Source: Bifidobacterium biavatii DSM 23969 | GTDB taxonomy: Bacteria; Actinomycetota; Actinomycetes; Actinomycetales; Bifidobacteriaceae | Assembly: GCF_000741165.1 (NCBI RefSeq) | Contig: NZ_JGYN01000006.1 | Span: 62,001-126,000, forward strand | DNA length: 64,000 bases | Reading direction: 5' to 3' | Shown here: positions 26,726 to 40,491 of the stretch, piece after piece | Position numbering within the stretch: the first letter of the stretch is position 1 | How the letters are laid out: every line of letters starts with the position of its first letter | The notes under the pieces: model-generated | Database searches by the model: none | Told to the model about the DNA's origin: nothing | The model's input: only the letters and a program-made list of their open reading frames with translations | Translations under genes and position numbers: made by a program

Positions 26726-29700
26726 ATGACCGAGCTCACCGACTTCATTGAACCGGACGCGACGCGCCGTCCGAACTCGGACCCGCGCCGCGCCGCCAAA
26801 CGCAAACGCCGTAGTGATGGCGGACTCGCTCGCAAGCACATGCTGTGGAAGGACATCCGCGTCACCCTCGCCAAATCCAAGGGCCGGTTCCTCTCGATTG
26901 TCAGCCTCATGATGCTCGGTTCGTTCGCACTCGTCGGCCTGTTCGCCACCGGCCCCGACATGCAGGCCACCGGCACCTCCTTCTACGGCGAACACAACCT
27001 CGCCGACGTGACCGTCATCAGCGACTACGGCCTCAGCAAAGACGACGAAACCATCATCCGCAACACCAACGGCGTACGCCAAGCCGAATTCGGCTACTTC
27101 AAGGACGTGACCATCACAGGCAGCAACCACAGCCTGCGCATCTACTCCAAACCGAACGCCGTCTCCGGATACCGAGTGATCGAAGGACGACTGCCAAACA
27201 CCACCGGCGAAATCGCGCTCGACTCGGCCGAACGTGACCGATACGCAATCGACAGCACCGTACAGGTCACCGAACTGCCCGACATCGCCGGCGACACCAT
27301 CCTCGAACAAACCAAGTACACCGTGGTCGGTTTCGTCGACGCCAGCGAAATCGTCTCCAACCTCAACATGGGCCAATCCACGGCCGGCACTGGTGAACTC
27401 GACGGCTACGGCGTGGTCGTGCCCGGCACGTTCGACTCGGACGTGACGATGATCGGCCGCGTCACCTTCAACGACACGCAACACGTCGACTACTGGACCA
27501 GCGAATACCGAGACCGCGTGCAAACGCACAAGGACATGCTCACCAAACGCCTCTCCAACCAGCCCAAAGCACGCGAAGCCTCCATACGCGAAGACCGCCG
27601 CCAGCAGATCAACAAGGCGCAAGCCAAAGTCAACGACGCGAAACGGCAACTCGCCGACGCCGAACAACAGCTCACGGACGCGAAAACCCAGATCGAAACC
27701 GCCAAGGACCAGATGACCCAAGGCGAAATCACCGCCATCGACCAAGGTTCCGCCACAGCCGCCGAACTGTCCGGCGCGCTCGCACAAATCGCCGCGGCCG
27801 ACTCGCAGATCACCGCAGGCCAAACCCAGCTCATCGCAGCCACCCAACAGCTCACGCAAGGTCAGTCGCAACTCGACTCGTCATGGCAGCAACTCACGCA
27901 GGCCAAAACCCAGCTCGACGCGGCCCACACCGTCCTCGCATCGATCAAACCAGTCCTCGACACAACCGGCACGATCCTGACCGACTGGACCAACAGCGGC
28001 ATCACCGGCAGCGTATACGACACCGTCAAAGCGCAATACGACAAGGCGCTCGCCGCCTACAACGACGCCGTCGCACAATACAACACCCAACTGAACACCT
28101 ACCACAACGCACTCCAACAGTGGAACGACGGCGCCAAACAACTCAAAGAAGGCAGCAAGGAATACCAGCAGAACGCGGCCGCGCTCGCCGACGCGTCCAA
28201 GCAGCTCGCCGCCAAGCAGACCGAACTCGGGCAGGCCGTCTCCACCGCGCCGGCGGGTGCAACAAGCGGCAGCGCGTCGTCTGGCACCACGCAGCTCATC
28301 CAAGGCAGACGCGATATCGAAAAAGCCGAAGACCAGTACGCCGAAAAACTCCAGGAATTCAACGACGCGAAACCCGCCGCCGAACAGAAGATCAAGACAG
28401 CGGAGCATGACATCGCGCTTGCCCGCGAGAAGATCGACACGCTCGAGGTACCCGCCTATTCGATCGACGGCCGGCGCGAGGGGCTCACGTCCAACGGCTA
28501 CCGCGTATACGAGATCATCGCAAACATCGTTGGCAAGCTCGCCATGATCTTCCCCGTGTTCCTCTACTTCGTTGCCGCGCTCGTCACCTTCTCCACGATG
28601 GGCCGCATGGTCGACGAGGAACGCATCAACTCCGGAACGCTCAAGGCGCTCGGCTACGGCAACGCCGATATTCTCAAGAAGTTCACGGTCTACGGCTTCG
28701 CCGCATCCACCGTCGGCACTGTCTTCGGCGTCGTCGCCGGCCACACGATTCTGCCGCTCATCGTCTACCATGCGTACCGCGACGGGTTTACCATGCCGGT
28801 CATCGAACTGAAGTTCCATCCCGTGGTTACCGTGGTTGCGTTCCTGCTCGCGTGGGTGAGCGCCGTCGTGCCTGCCATGCTCGCCGCCGCGCGCGAACTC
28901 AAAGACAAGCCGGCCGCGCTCCTGTTGCCCAAGCCGCCGGCGAACGGGTCGAAGATCTTCCTCGAGCGTCTCGGCTTCATCTGGAACCGGCTCAGCTTCA
29001 CGCGCAAGGTCACTGCCAGGAATCTTTTCCGTTACAAGACGCGCGGATTCATGACGATCTTCGGCGTGATGGGCGCCGTGTCGCTGCTCGTCGCCGGACT
29101 CGGCGTGCAGGGATCGATCAACCAGATCAGCGAACGCCAGTTCGATGAGGTGATCCACTACGACATGATCGTCGCCGAAAAATCCGACGACAACGACGAA
29201 CAGCGCGCCGCGGTCGCCAAGGACATGACCGACAAGGCCGTGGACGAGGCAATGCCGATCCGCTACGAGGAACTCACCAAAACCGCTGGCAAGCAGGGCG
29301 ACAAGCAGTCGATCACGTTGCTCGTCACCGACGACGCGTACAACTTCAACGACTACGTGACCCTGCGTTCGCGCGTCGGCCACGAGCCGCAGATTCTCAC
29401 CGACCGCGGTGCAGTCATCTCCGAACGCATGGCCTCGATGCTTGGCGCGAAGGCCGGCGACACGATCCGCGTCACCGGCGAGGACGGCGGGGAGCGTTCC
29501 GTGCGCGTCGACGGCGTGAGCGAAATGTATATCGGCCATATCATGGTCATGACGTCCGGCGGCTACGAGCACGTGTTCGGCGAGGCTTATCAGTCGAACG
29601 CCTACCTTGTCAGGCTCAAGGACAATTCCATCGCCAACGCCGAGAAGCAGGGTGCGCGGTTCATGGAGAACGACGGCGTGCGCGGCGTGGTGCAGAACAC

Positions 29701-30139
29701 CACTATGAAGAACCAGGTCGCCACGATCGTCGACTCGTTGAACCAGATCATGGAGGTGCTCGTGCTCGTGGCTGGTATGCTCGCCGTGGTGATTCTGTAC
29801 AACCTCACCAACCTGAACGTGTCCGAACGCATCAGGGAGCTGTCGACCATCAAAGTGCTCGGCTTCCATTCGAACGAGACGACCATGTACATCTACCGCG
29901 AAACCATCGTCCTGTCCGTGCTCGGCATCCTCGCCGGTTACGGGTTCGGCGCCGGACTCCACCGGTACATCATCACCGAGGTGCCTCCGGACGAGGTCAT
30001 GTTCGATCCCATGCTCGGCTGGCCCGCGTTCGTGGTGCCCGCGCTGCTTGTCTCCGCGGTGCTGGCCGCGCTCGGCGTGGTCGTCTACCGGCAACTCCGG
30101 AACGTGGATATGCTCGCAGCCCTCAAGTCGGTCGACTGA
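26726..30139 (+). CDS. FtsX-like ABC permease with long coiled coil
   Basis: A 1137-residue membrane protein. A single helix near residues 47-68 (FLSIVSLMMLGSFALVGLFA) is followed by an extracellular domain. At about residues 280-560 a long Q/A/T-rich coiled coil follows (for example DAEQQLTDAKTQIETAKDQM, QITAGQTQLIAATQQLTQGQ). Then comes a first FtsX module with three helices (about 600-740), a second extracellular domain, and a last FtsX module (about 1000-1130). This layout is a known large permease type of Firmicutes and bifidobacteria. The start ATG 26726 is 2 bp after the ATPase stop. The first two thirds of the gene is A/C-rich on the coding strand; after about 28.45 kb composition is balanced. 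Confidence 0.9.
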   Translation: MTELTDFIEPDATRRPNSDPRRAAKRKRRSDGGLARKHMLWKDIRVTLAKSKGRFLSIVSLMMLGSFALVGLFATGPDMQATGTSFYGEHNLADVTVISDYGLSKDDETIIRNTNGVRQAEFGYFKDVTITGSNHSLRIYSKPNAVSGYRVIEGRLPNTTGEIALDSAERDRYAIDSTVQVTELPDIAGDTILEQTKYTVVGFVDASEIVSNLNMGQSTAGTGELDGYGVVVPGTFDSDVTMIGRVTFNDTQHVDYWTSEYRDRVQTHKDMLTKRLSNQPKAREASIREDRRQQINKAQAKVNDAKRQLADAEQQLTDAKTQIETAKDQMTQGEITAIDQGSATAAELSGALAQIAAADSQITAGQTQLIAATQQLTQGQSQLDSSWQQLTQAKTQLDAAHTVLASIKPVLDTTGTILTDWTNSGITGSVYDTVKAQYDKALAAYNDAVAQYNTQLNTYHNALQQWNDGAKQLKEGSKEYQQNAAALADASKQLAAKQTELGQAVSTAPAGATSGSASSGTTQLIQGRRDIEKAEDQYAEKLQEFNDAKPAAEQKIKTAEHDIALAREKIDTLEVPAYSIDGRREGLTSNGYRVYEIIANIVGKLAMIFPVFLYFVAALVTFSTMGRMVDEERINSGTLKALGYGNADILKKFTVYGFAASTVGTVFGVVAGHTILPLIVYHAYRDGFTMPVIELKFHPVVTVVAFLLAWVSAVVPAMLAAARELKDKPAALLLPKPPANGSKIFLERLGFIWNRLSFTRKVTARNLFRYKTRGFMTIFGVMGAVSLLVAGLGVQGSINQISERQFDEVIHYDMIVAEKSDDNDEQRAAVAKDMTDKAVDEAMPIRYEELTKTAGKQGDKQSITLLVTDDAYNFNDYVTLRSRVGHEPQILTDRGAVISERMASMLGAKAGDTIRVTGEDGGERSVRVDGVSEMYIGHIMVMTSGGYEHVFGEAYQSNAYLVRLKDNSIANAEKQGARFMENDGVRGVVQNTTMKNQVATIVDSLNQIMEVLVLVAGMLAVVILYNLTNLNVSERIRELSTIKVLGFHSNETTMYIYRETIVLSVLGILAGYGFGAGLHRYIITEVPPDEVMFDPMLGWPAFVVPALLVSAVLAALGVVVYRQLRNVDMLAALKSVD

Positions 30140-30224
30140 CAGTTCGGCTGTTGCTTCGATCCATTGAACTGCATGATTCGAACTTGGAGTCATGCTCTTG
30201 CATCAAGAAGTTCAATTCTTATAG

Positions 30225-30261
30225 CGCTCCTTTCGGTTCATATATTGAACCGAAAGGAGCG
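30225..30261 (+). terminator. Terminator after ABC permease
   Basis: CGCTCCTTTCGGTTCA (30225-30240) and TGAACCGAAAGGAGCG (30246-30261) form a perfect 16-bp stem with a TATAT loop, followed by TTTCG. It lies about 85 bp after the permease stop and before the GTG of the next gene. It fits an intrinsic terminator for the ABC operon. Confidence 0.8.
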
Positions 30262-30343
30262 TTTCGTATAACCGGTACTGATAGAATGCTGAACCGTTGT
30301 CCGTGAGATTTGAACTACCGATAGACGAGAACGGGGGAGCGGC

Positions 30344-31921
30344 GTGGACGATTTTGCTACGCGGTTAAAAACCGCAATGAACGCGCGTCATCTCAAACAA
30401 ATCGATCTCGTGCGGGCTGCACAGCAAGTCGGGGTCAAGCTCGGCAAAAGCCATGTCAGTCAGTATGTCAGCGGCAAAACCGTGCCACGCACCGAGATAT
30501 TGAACTTTCTCGCGACCACGCTGGACGTCGACGAACAATGGCTGCTCGGACACGACACGACGGCGAAGACCGCAACGACACGAGTCGAACGGCATACGCC
30601 TTCATCGGCGTCCGGGAACGCGGAAGGCAGCGCCTCGGAGACCCGCACCGACCGACGCAACGAATCGTCACCCGCATCCATCCATCTGGAGGAAGAAGGA
30701 ATCCCCATGCGCCAGTTCCACAAATCAACCAAGCTCGACAACGTGCTCTACGACGTGCGTGGCCCGGTCGTCGACGAGGCGGCGCGCATGGAGGAGTCCG
30801 GCATGCACGTGCTCAAGCTCAACATCGGCAATCCGGCGCCGTTCGGCTTCCGCACGCCCGACGAGGTCGTCTACGACATGGCCCGCCAGCTGACTGAGAC
30901 CGAGGGTTACTCGGCCTCCAAGGGCCTGTTTTCCGCGCGCAAGGCCATCATGCAGTACGCGCAGCTCAAGAACATCCCCAACGTGGGCATCGAGGACATC
31001 TACACCGGCAACGGCGTGAGCGAGCTGATCAACCTGTCCATGTCGGCCCTGCTCGACGACGGAGACGAAGTGCTCGTGCCCAGCCCCGACTACCCGCTGT
31101 GGACCGCCTGCGTGAACCTCGCCGGCGGCACCGCCGTGCACTACACGTGCGACGAGCAGTCCGAGTGGTATCCGGACATTGACGACATGCGTGCCAAGAT
31201 CACCGACCGCACGGTCGCGATCGTCATCATCAACCCGAACAACCCGACCGGCGCGCTCTATCCGCCTGAAGTGCTCCAGCAGATCGTCGACCTCGCGCGC
31301 GAGCACCAGCTCATGATCTTCTCCGACGAGATCTACGACCGACTCGTTATGGACGGGCTCAAGCACGTCTCCATCGCGTCGATGGCGCCCGACCTATTCT
31401 GCGTCACGTTCTCCGGCCTGTCCAAATCGCACATGATCGCCGGCTACCGCGTTGGCTGGATGGTGCTGAGTGGCAACAAGCACATGGCCAAGGACTACAT
31501 CGAGGGCATCAACATGCTCACCAACATGCGCATCTGCTCGAACGTGCCCGCCCAGTCAATCGTGCAGACCGCGCTCGGCGGACACCAGTCGGTCAACGAC
31601 TACATCGTGCCCGGAGGCCGACTCTACGAGCAGCGCGAGTACATCTATAATGCGCTCAACGCGATCCCCGGCGTCACGGCCGTCAAACCGAAGGCCGCGT
31701 TCTACATCTTCCCCAAGATCGACGTGAAGAAGTTCAACGTGCTGGACGACGAGCAGTTCGCACTCGACCTGCTGCATGACAAGCGTATCCTCATCACGCG
31801 CGGTGGCGGATTCAACTGGCAGGAGCCGGATCACTTCCGCATCGTGTATCTGCCGCGCATCGAGGTGTTGCGTGACGCGGTTGGCAAGATTACTGATTTC
31901 CTCTCGTACTATCGTCAATGA
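30344..31921 (+). CDS. XRE DNA-binding domain fused to alanine-type aminotransferase
   Basis: A 525-residue fusion. Residues 1-70 are an XRE helix-turn-helix (DDFATRLKTAMNARHLKQID, then SHVSQYVSGKTVPRTEILNF). A disordered linker rich in Thr/Ser (about 75-120) follows. The rest is a class I PLP aminotransferase close to AlaA: NIGNPAPFGFRTPDEVVYDM, YTGNGVSELINLSMSALLDD, the PLP Lys in SGLSKSHMIAGYRVGW, and the C-terminal Arg in DHFRIVYLP. AlaA makes alanine from pyruvate and glutamate. Start GTG 30344 has GGGGGAG upstream. An internal in-frame ATG at 30707, with GGAGGAAGAAGGA 7-19 bases upstream, would give a 404-residue aminotransferase alone. Confidence 0.92.
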   Translation: MDDFATRLKTAMNARHLKQIDLVRAAQQVGVKLGKSHVSQYVSGKTVPRTEILNFLATTLDVDEQWLLGHDTTAKTATTRVERHTPSSASGNAEGSASETRTDRRNESSPASIHLEEEGIPMRQFHKSTKLDNVLYDVRGPVVDEAARMEESGMHVLKLNIGNPAPFGFRTPDEVVYDMARQLTETEGYSASKGLFSARKAIMQYAQLKNIPNVGIEDIYTGNGVSELINLSMSALLDDGDEVLVPSPDYPLWTACVNLAGGTAVHYTCDEQSEWYPDIDDMRAKITDRTVAIVIINPNNPTGALYPPEVLQQIVDLAREHQLMIFSDEIYDRLVMDGLKHVSIASMAPDLFCVTFSGLSKSHMIAGYRVGWMVLSGNKHMAKDYIEGINMLTNMRICSNVPAQSIVQTALGGHQSVNDYIVPGGRLYEQREYIYNALNAIPGVTAVKPKAAFYIFPKIDVKKFNVLDDEQFALDLLHDKRILITRGGGFNWQEPDHFRIVYLPRIEVLRDAVGKITDFLSYYRQ

Positions 31922-32032
31922 GTTCGGTGACAGTGCGTTTTGCACCAACGCATGTACATCGATAAAAGTTCAAGAAGTCGTGTCTGTTAGGCGCGGATCT
32001 GCATAGTTCAAAATAGTTCAACATGAACCTAA

Positions 32033-32076
32033 CGAGAAGGGCGGAACGTCTTTGAACAGACGTTCCGCCCTTCTCG
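32033..32076 (+). terminator. Terminator between aminotransferase and lepB
   Basis: CGAGAAGGGCGGAACGTCT (32033-32051) and AGACGTTCCGCCCTTCTCG (32058-32076) form a perfect 19-bp stem with a TTGAAC loop, followed by TTTGTTTT. It is a strong intrinsic terminator for the aminotransferase gene. lepB runs toward it from the other side, so it may act for both. Confidence 0.88.
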
Positions 32077-32118
32077 TTTGTTTTCGTTCGACTGTCGTTT
32101 GTATACGAATGATTGAAC

Positions 32119-32823
32119 TTAGTTCGACGTTCCGGCATCCGGCACGTTGGCGAAGACCTCGTGATGCGAGTCGAGCACATGCATGCGCCCAACCGGCCAG
32201 AACGTGAACACGGCGACGCCCTGCACGTCGCTCAGCGGCACCTGCCCTCCGTGCGCGTCGGACTGATGCGCACGGCTATCCGCGCTGCCGGACCGGTTGT
32301 CGCCCATCACCCACATCATGCCGTCCTGCACGGTGACGCTGAACGCTTCGTCGGACGGATTCACGCCGGAGCGAAGATACGCCGACTCGTCGATCGCCTT
32401 GCCGTTCACTTCGACCGGAGCGCCGTTGCCCGCGCAGCTGACCGTGTCGCCCGGCAGACCGATCACCCGCTTGATCAGATCATTGCCCTCGCCGCTGGCC
32501 AGCCAGTGGTCCGGATCGCGGAAAACGACGATGTCGCCGCGCTGCGGCTTGATCACCTTCACCGCGGCCACGCGGTCCTTGAGCTGGATCGTGTCCAGCA
32601 TGCTGCCGGACGGAATTACGTACAGGCCGATCAGGAACACGCGGATCAGCGCGAACACGACGATCGGCACCACGATCCACGGAATCAGCTCCAGCAGACT
32701 CTCCTTGCCGCCGTCGTTCCTGTCGTTCTTGTCGTTCCGGCCTTTCCGATCCGCATCAGGCTTTCGCTCGCCGTTCGCAACGTTCTCGGCATGGGTCATG
32801 TCTCGCAGCCCCGTTTCCGCCAT
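32119..32823 (-). CDS. lepB: Signal peptidase I
   Basis: A 234-residue type I leader peptidase that cleaves signal peptides at the outer face of the membrane. A cytoplasmic charged N-terminus (ADRKGRNDKNDRNDGGKES) is followed by one membrane helix (ELIPWIVVPIVVFALIRVFL). The catalytic Ser is in YVIPSGSMLDTI, the general-base Lys in LIKRVIGLPGD, and the box E motif is MGDNRSGSADSR. The start is uncertain: ATG 32823 is given, ATG 32799 would remove eight residues, and longer in-frame starts exist. It is divergent from gltB. A second signal peptidase gene may exist elsewhere. Confidence 0.92.
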   Translation of the reverse strand: MAETGLRDMTHAENVANGERKPDADRKGRNDKNDRNDGGKESLLELIPWIVVPIVVFALIRVFLIGLYVIPSGSMLDTIQLKDRVAAVKVIKPQRGDIVVFRDPDHWLASGEGNDLIKRVIGLPGDTVSCAGNGAPVEVNGKAIDESAYLRSGVNPSDEAFSVTVQDGMMWVMGDNRSGSADSRAHQSDAHGGQVPLSDVQGVAVFTFWPVGRMHVLDSHHEVFANVPDAGTSN

Positions 32824-33075
32824 CGCTGGCAATCGTGATATGTCGTATGTCCTGCCGAGCATCCTACTCGCAACGGTCGGTCCGTACGAGAGTCCGACGC
32901 GCTCCGCGCATGTCCGCTCGCAAAATCTCCTAAACTTGGGTCTTGACTTTTTTGCCGACTCGGTATATGGACAGCGAAACCTGTTTGACATACCTGAGCG
33001 GTACTCTGTCCTACGCACTAGCCAAAGAACCGCAGGATGTCAAGACCCTGCCAAAACGATATGAAGGTGGTTTCG

Positions 33076-37647
<4,572 letters not shown>

Positions 37648-37648
37648 C

Positions 37649-39181
37649 ATGGGAGATCCTCGTGGATTCCTGAAGGTCCGTACCCGCCGAGAACTCGCCG
37701 AACGCCCGGTCGCCGAGCGTATCAAGGACTGGCTCGACGTGCACGCCGAATCCGGCCTGCAGCCGTGGACCACCGAACAGGCGGCCCGCTGCATGGACTG
37801 CGGCACCCCGTTCTGCATGACCGGCTGCCCGCTCGGCAACATCATCCCCGAATTCAACGACCTCGTGCGTCAGGAGAAGTGGGAGGACGCGTACAACCGC
37901 CTGTCCACCACCAACAACTTCCCCGAAGTCACCGGCCGTATCTGCCCGGCCCTGTGCGAGCAGGCCTGCGTGCTCGGCATCCACCAGCCGCCGACGATGA
38001 TCAAGAACGACGAGTGCACGATCATCGATCAGGCGTGGGATCTCGATTATGTCAAGCCCCTGCCGCCGCAGCGCCTGACCGATCAGACGGTCGCGGTCGT
38101 CGGCTCCGGCCCCGCGGGCCTCGCCTGCGCCCAGCAGCTGACCCGCGCCGGCCATACCGTCGTCGTCTATGAGCGCGACGACGCGATCGGCGGCCTGATG
38201 CGTTACGGCATCCCGAACTTCAAGCTCGACAAGCGACTGCTCGACCGCCGCGTCAAGCAGATGGAGGCCGAAGGCACGCGCTTCCGCACCGGCGTGGAGA
38301 TCGGCAAGGACATCACGTGGGACGACCTGCGCTCCCGCTACGATGCCGTCGTCGTCGCGATCGGCTCGCGCGTGCCGCGCGACATGAAGCTGCCCGGCCG
38401 CGAGCTCAAGGGCATCCACTTCGCGATGGACTTCCTGCCCGACGCGACCCGCCGCGTGTACGGCGTCAAGCCGGTCAACGACATCACCGCCAAGGACAAG
38501 CACGTCATCGTCATCGGCGGCGGCGACACCGGCTCCGACTGCCTCGGCACGTCTATCCGCCAGGGCGCGAAGGACGTGACCGTGCTGCAGATCATGCCGA
38601 AGGAGCCGAGCCAGCGACCGGACAACCAGCCGTGGCCGACGTTCGCGCGCCTCTACCAGAAGACCTCTTCGATGGAGGAGGGCGGCACCTACATGTACAG
38701 CACCGATTCGGTCAACTTCATCGGCTCCGAAGAGGAGCAGGCCAAGGTGCATGTCGAGAACTCGACCGCGACCGAAGGCTTCATCGCCGACGAGAATGGC
38801 CATGTGACCGGTCTGCGCGTCGTCGACGTGGCGCCGGGGGAGAACGGCCCGTTCACCCGCCAGCCCGGCACCGAACGCGTGCTGCCTGCCGACCTCGTGC
38901 TCATCTCCGTCGGCTTCCTGCACCCGGACACCGCCTCGCTCATGGATCAGCTGCCGGTCGAGCTCGACAAGCGCGGCAACGTGGCGCGTAACGACAAGTT
39001 CGCCACCTCGCAGGACGGCGTGTTTGTCGCCGGCGATGCGGGCCGCGGCCAGAGCCTCGTCGTGTGGGCGATTTCGGAGGGACGCTCCTGCGCCGCCGCT
39101 GTGGACGAGTACCTGACCGGCTCGACCGAACTCCCGGCACCGATCGTCGCCTCCCAGCGTCCGATGGCGCTGCCGCGCTGA
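37649..39181 (+). CDS. gltD: Glutamate synthase small subunit
   Basis: A 510-residue NADPH-dependent beta chain. The N-terminal Cys cluster (ARCMDCGTPFCMTGCPLGN) binds 4Fe-4S. FAD binding is VAVVGSGPAGLACAQQLTRA, followed by GGLMRYGIPNFKLDKRLLDR. The NADPH fold is VIVIGGGDTGSDCLGTSIRQ, and the last FAD motif is VFVAGDAGRGQSLVVWAISE. It feeds electrons from NADPH through Fe-S centres to GltB. ATG 37649 follows the gltB stop by 1 bp and has GGAAGGAG upstream, so the two are co-translated. A strong hairpin follows 31 bp after the stop. The pair assimilates ammonia via glutamine. Confidence 0.96.
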   Translation: MGDPRGFLKVRTRRELAERPVAERIKDWLDVHAESGLQPWTTEQAARCMDCGTPFCMTGCPLGNIIPEFNDLVRQEKWEDAYNRLSTTNNFPEVTGRICPALCEQACVLGIHQPPTMIKNDECTIIDQAWDLDYVKPLPPQRLTDQTVAVVGSGPAGLACAQQLTRAGHTVVVYERDDAIGGLMRYGIPNFKLDKRLLDRRVKQMEAEGTRFRTGVEIGKDITWDDLRSRYDAVVVAIGSRVPRDMKLPGRELKGIHFAMDFLPDATRRVYGVKPVNDITAKDKHVIVIGGGDTGSDCLGTSIRQGAKDVTVLQIMPKEPSQRPDNQPWPTFARLYQKTSSMEEGGTYMYSTDSVNFIGSEEEQAKVHVENSTATEGFIADENGHVTGLRVVDVAPGENGPFTRQPGTERVLPADLVLISVGFLHPDTASLMDQLPVELDKRGNVARNDKFATSQDGVFVAGDAGRGQSLVVWAISEGRSCAAAVDEYLTGSTELPAPIVASQRPMALPR

Positions 39182-39211
39182 CGCCGACGGATATACGGAT
39201 ATATATGGCAT

Positions 39212-39248
39212 ATGGCCCGTTCTCTTCGCATTGAAGAGAACGGGCCAT
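39212..39248 (+). terminator. Terminator after gltD
   Basis: ATGGCCCGTTCTCTTC (39212-39227) and GAAGAGAACGGGCCAT (39233-39248) form a perfect 16-bp stem with a GCATT loop, followed by TGCCGTTT. It lies 31 bp after gltD and probably ends the gltBD transcript. Confidence 0.88.
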
Positions 39249-39453
39249 TGCCGTTTGACCGTGCACGTGTTGTTGCCAACGATGGCTGCGTTTGGGATTT
39301 GTCCATTCGTATGAGGACGCGCGGCGTAGCGACCGGCCGAACGTCATATCGTGATACGCACGAAGATGATTCGCACAAATAACGCGATAATGGAACACAT
39401 GAGATCCGATTCAAAGCGGAGCGGATCGATTTGATTATTCACAAGGAGGAACA

Positions 39454-39714
39454 ATGAATCTGAGAACATGGCAGGCACTGTACAATTCCCTTATTGCTTT
39501 GGGAATAGTAATGCTTGTAGTTGCGATCCTCATCAATGAGCGGCACGTGGTGATCATGATTGTTCTTGGTATTGGAGGATTGGTCATTGCGATTGCCGGG
39601 TTTATTCTCCAGCTTATATTTTGGAAATGCCCTCACTGCGATAAACATCTTCCCACTACAGGTACCTTCGGTATGATCCGTTGCCCGTATTGCGGAAATG
39701 ATCTTTTTAAATAG
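39454..39714 (+). CDS. Small membrane protein with zinc-ribbon tail
   Basis: An 86-residue protein with two membrane helices (residues 9-27 and 32-56) and a C-terminal zinc ribbon, FWKCPHCDKHLP followed by MIRCPYCGNDLFK. It is AT-richer than its neighbours, with codons unusual for this genome. GGAGGAAC precedes ATG 39454. A perfect hairpin follows the stop. I do not recognise the family. It could be a membrane-tethered metal-site or a quality-control factor; no function is assigned. Confidence 0.7.
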   Translation: MNLRTWQALYNSLIALGIVMLVVAILINERHVVIMIVLGIGGLVIAIAGFILQLIFWKCPHCDKHLPTTGTFGMIRCPYCGNDLFK

Positions 39715-39718
39715 TGGG

Positions 39719-39752
39719 AGAGTGGCTTCATTCTTGTGAATGAAGCCACTCT
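39719..39752 (+). terminator. Terminator after zinc-ribbon gene
   Basis: AGAGTGGCTTCATTC (39719-39733) and GAATGAAGCCACTCT (39738-39752) form a perfect 15-bp stem with a TTGT loop, followed by TTGCC. It is very close to the stop codon at 39712-39714. Confidence 0.82.
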
Positions 39753-39928
39753 TTGCCGTGTATTAAGTTGATTGCTAATGGATTAGTATAAATTATGTGG
39801 CAGGGAGTATTGGTTTTTTTTTTATTGGAATAATTGCATTGTGACAATATTGAATGGTCTGGTGGGCGCAATAAAGGTGTAAACATGGTGAACTTGAATG
39901 AGTCAAAAATAAAAAGTTTTATTTTTGT

Positions 39929-40384
39929 ATGTCCTCCATAACTATCTTATCTTTCTTGTTAAATTGGCTGACCATAATAAGCCCGACGATTGAAATCAAC
40001 GGGATAAATTTTATTCGGGTTCTCCTTCTTGTACTCATTCCATTTCATCCGCCGGCGTTTGGCATCGCTGCTGCAGTTACTTCCATTACTGCTTATTGTT
40101 TTCCTGGGAATTATTTAGGGACGTATTATCTTTCGGCTGAGCCGATTTATTGTCCTGTGCGATATTTTGGGCAAAGAAATCAGGAAATTAAAGCCGTCGA
40201 TTTTATTATTGGTGATTCTTTACATTACTGGTATATTCTCTTCTTTTTTATCTTTGGAGTTTATTTCTTCAATTTGCTTTACTTTGCAGCCTCTGGTCTT
40301 CTTTTGGGTTATTGGAACGCTAAAATGGGAGTGCACAGCCGCGCCGAAGCCATCCGCATCTGCGTCCGCGAGCATCTGCTCTGA
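39929..40384 (+). CDS. AT-rich membrane protein, unknown
   Basis: A 151-residue hydrophobic protein with about three or four membrane segments (for example INFIRVLLLVLIPFHPPAFG and YILFFFIFGVYFFNLLYFAA). It ends in a charged tail (RAEAIRICVREHLL). It is strongly AT-rich up to about 40320; the last 60 bases return to the GC-rich style, so the 3' end of the gene is compositionally mixed. No ribosome site is seen before ATG 39929. The gene looks acquired, and possibly joined to a native tail. No function is assigned. Confidence 0.5.
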   Translation: MSSITILSFLLNWLTIISPTIEINGINFIRVLLLVLIPFHPPAFGIAAAVTSITAYCFPGNYLGTYYLSAEPIYCPVRYFGQRNQEIKAVDFIIGDSLHYWYILFFFIFGVYFFNLLYFAASGLLLGYWNAKMGVHSRAEAIRICVREHLL

Positions 40385-40491
40385 CGGCAATGTCGTTGCG
40401 GATACACCCCGTCCACGTATCGGGCGCGATTAGCTGGCGTGGCGCATGGACGCGGTGGATACCCTGGATATATAAGGGAAGGCGGTGCGCG

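Noticed and set aside
27881..30193. Long - strand open frame across the ABC permease
   Set aside because: It lies opposite a gene with FtsX modules and a start coupled to the ATPase. The - frame has low-complexity, Arg/His/Asp-rich content typical of mirror frames.
30140..30300. tRNA-like stretch around GATTCGAACTTGGAGTC
   Set aside because: The T-loop-like bases have no matching acceptor or anticodon stems. The strong hairpin there is a terminator.
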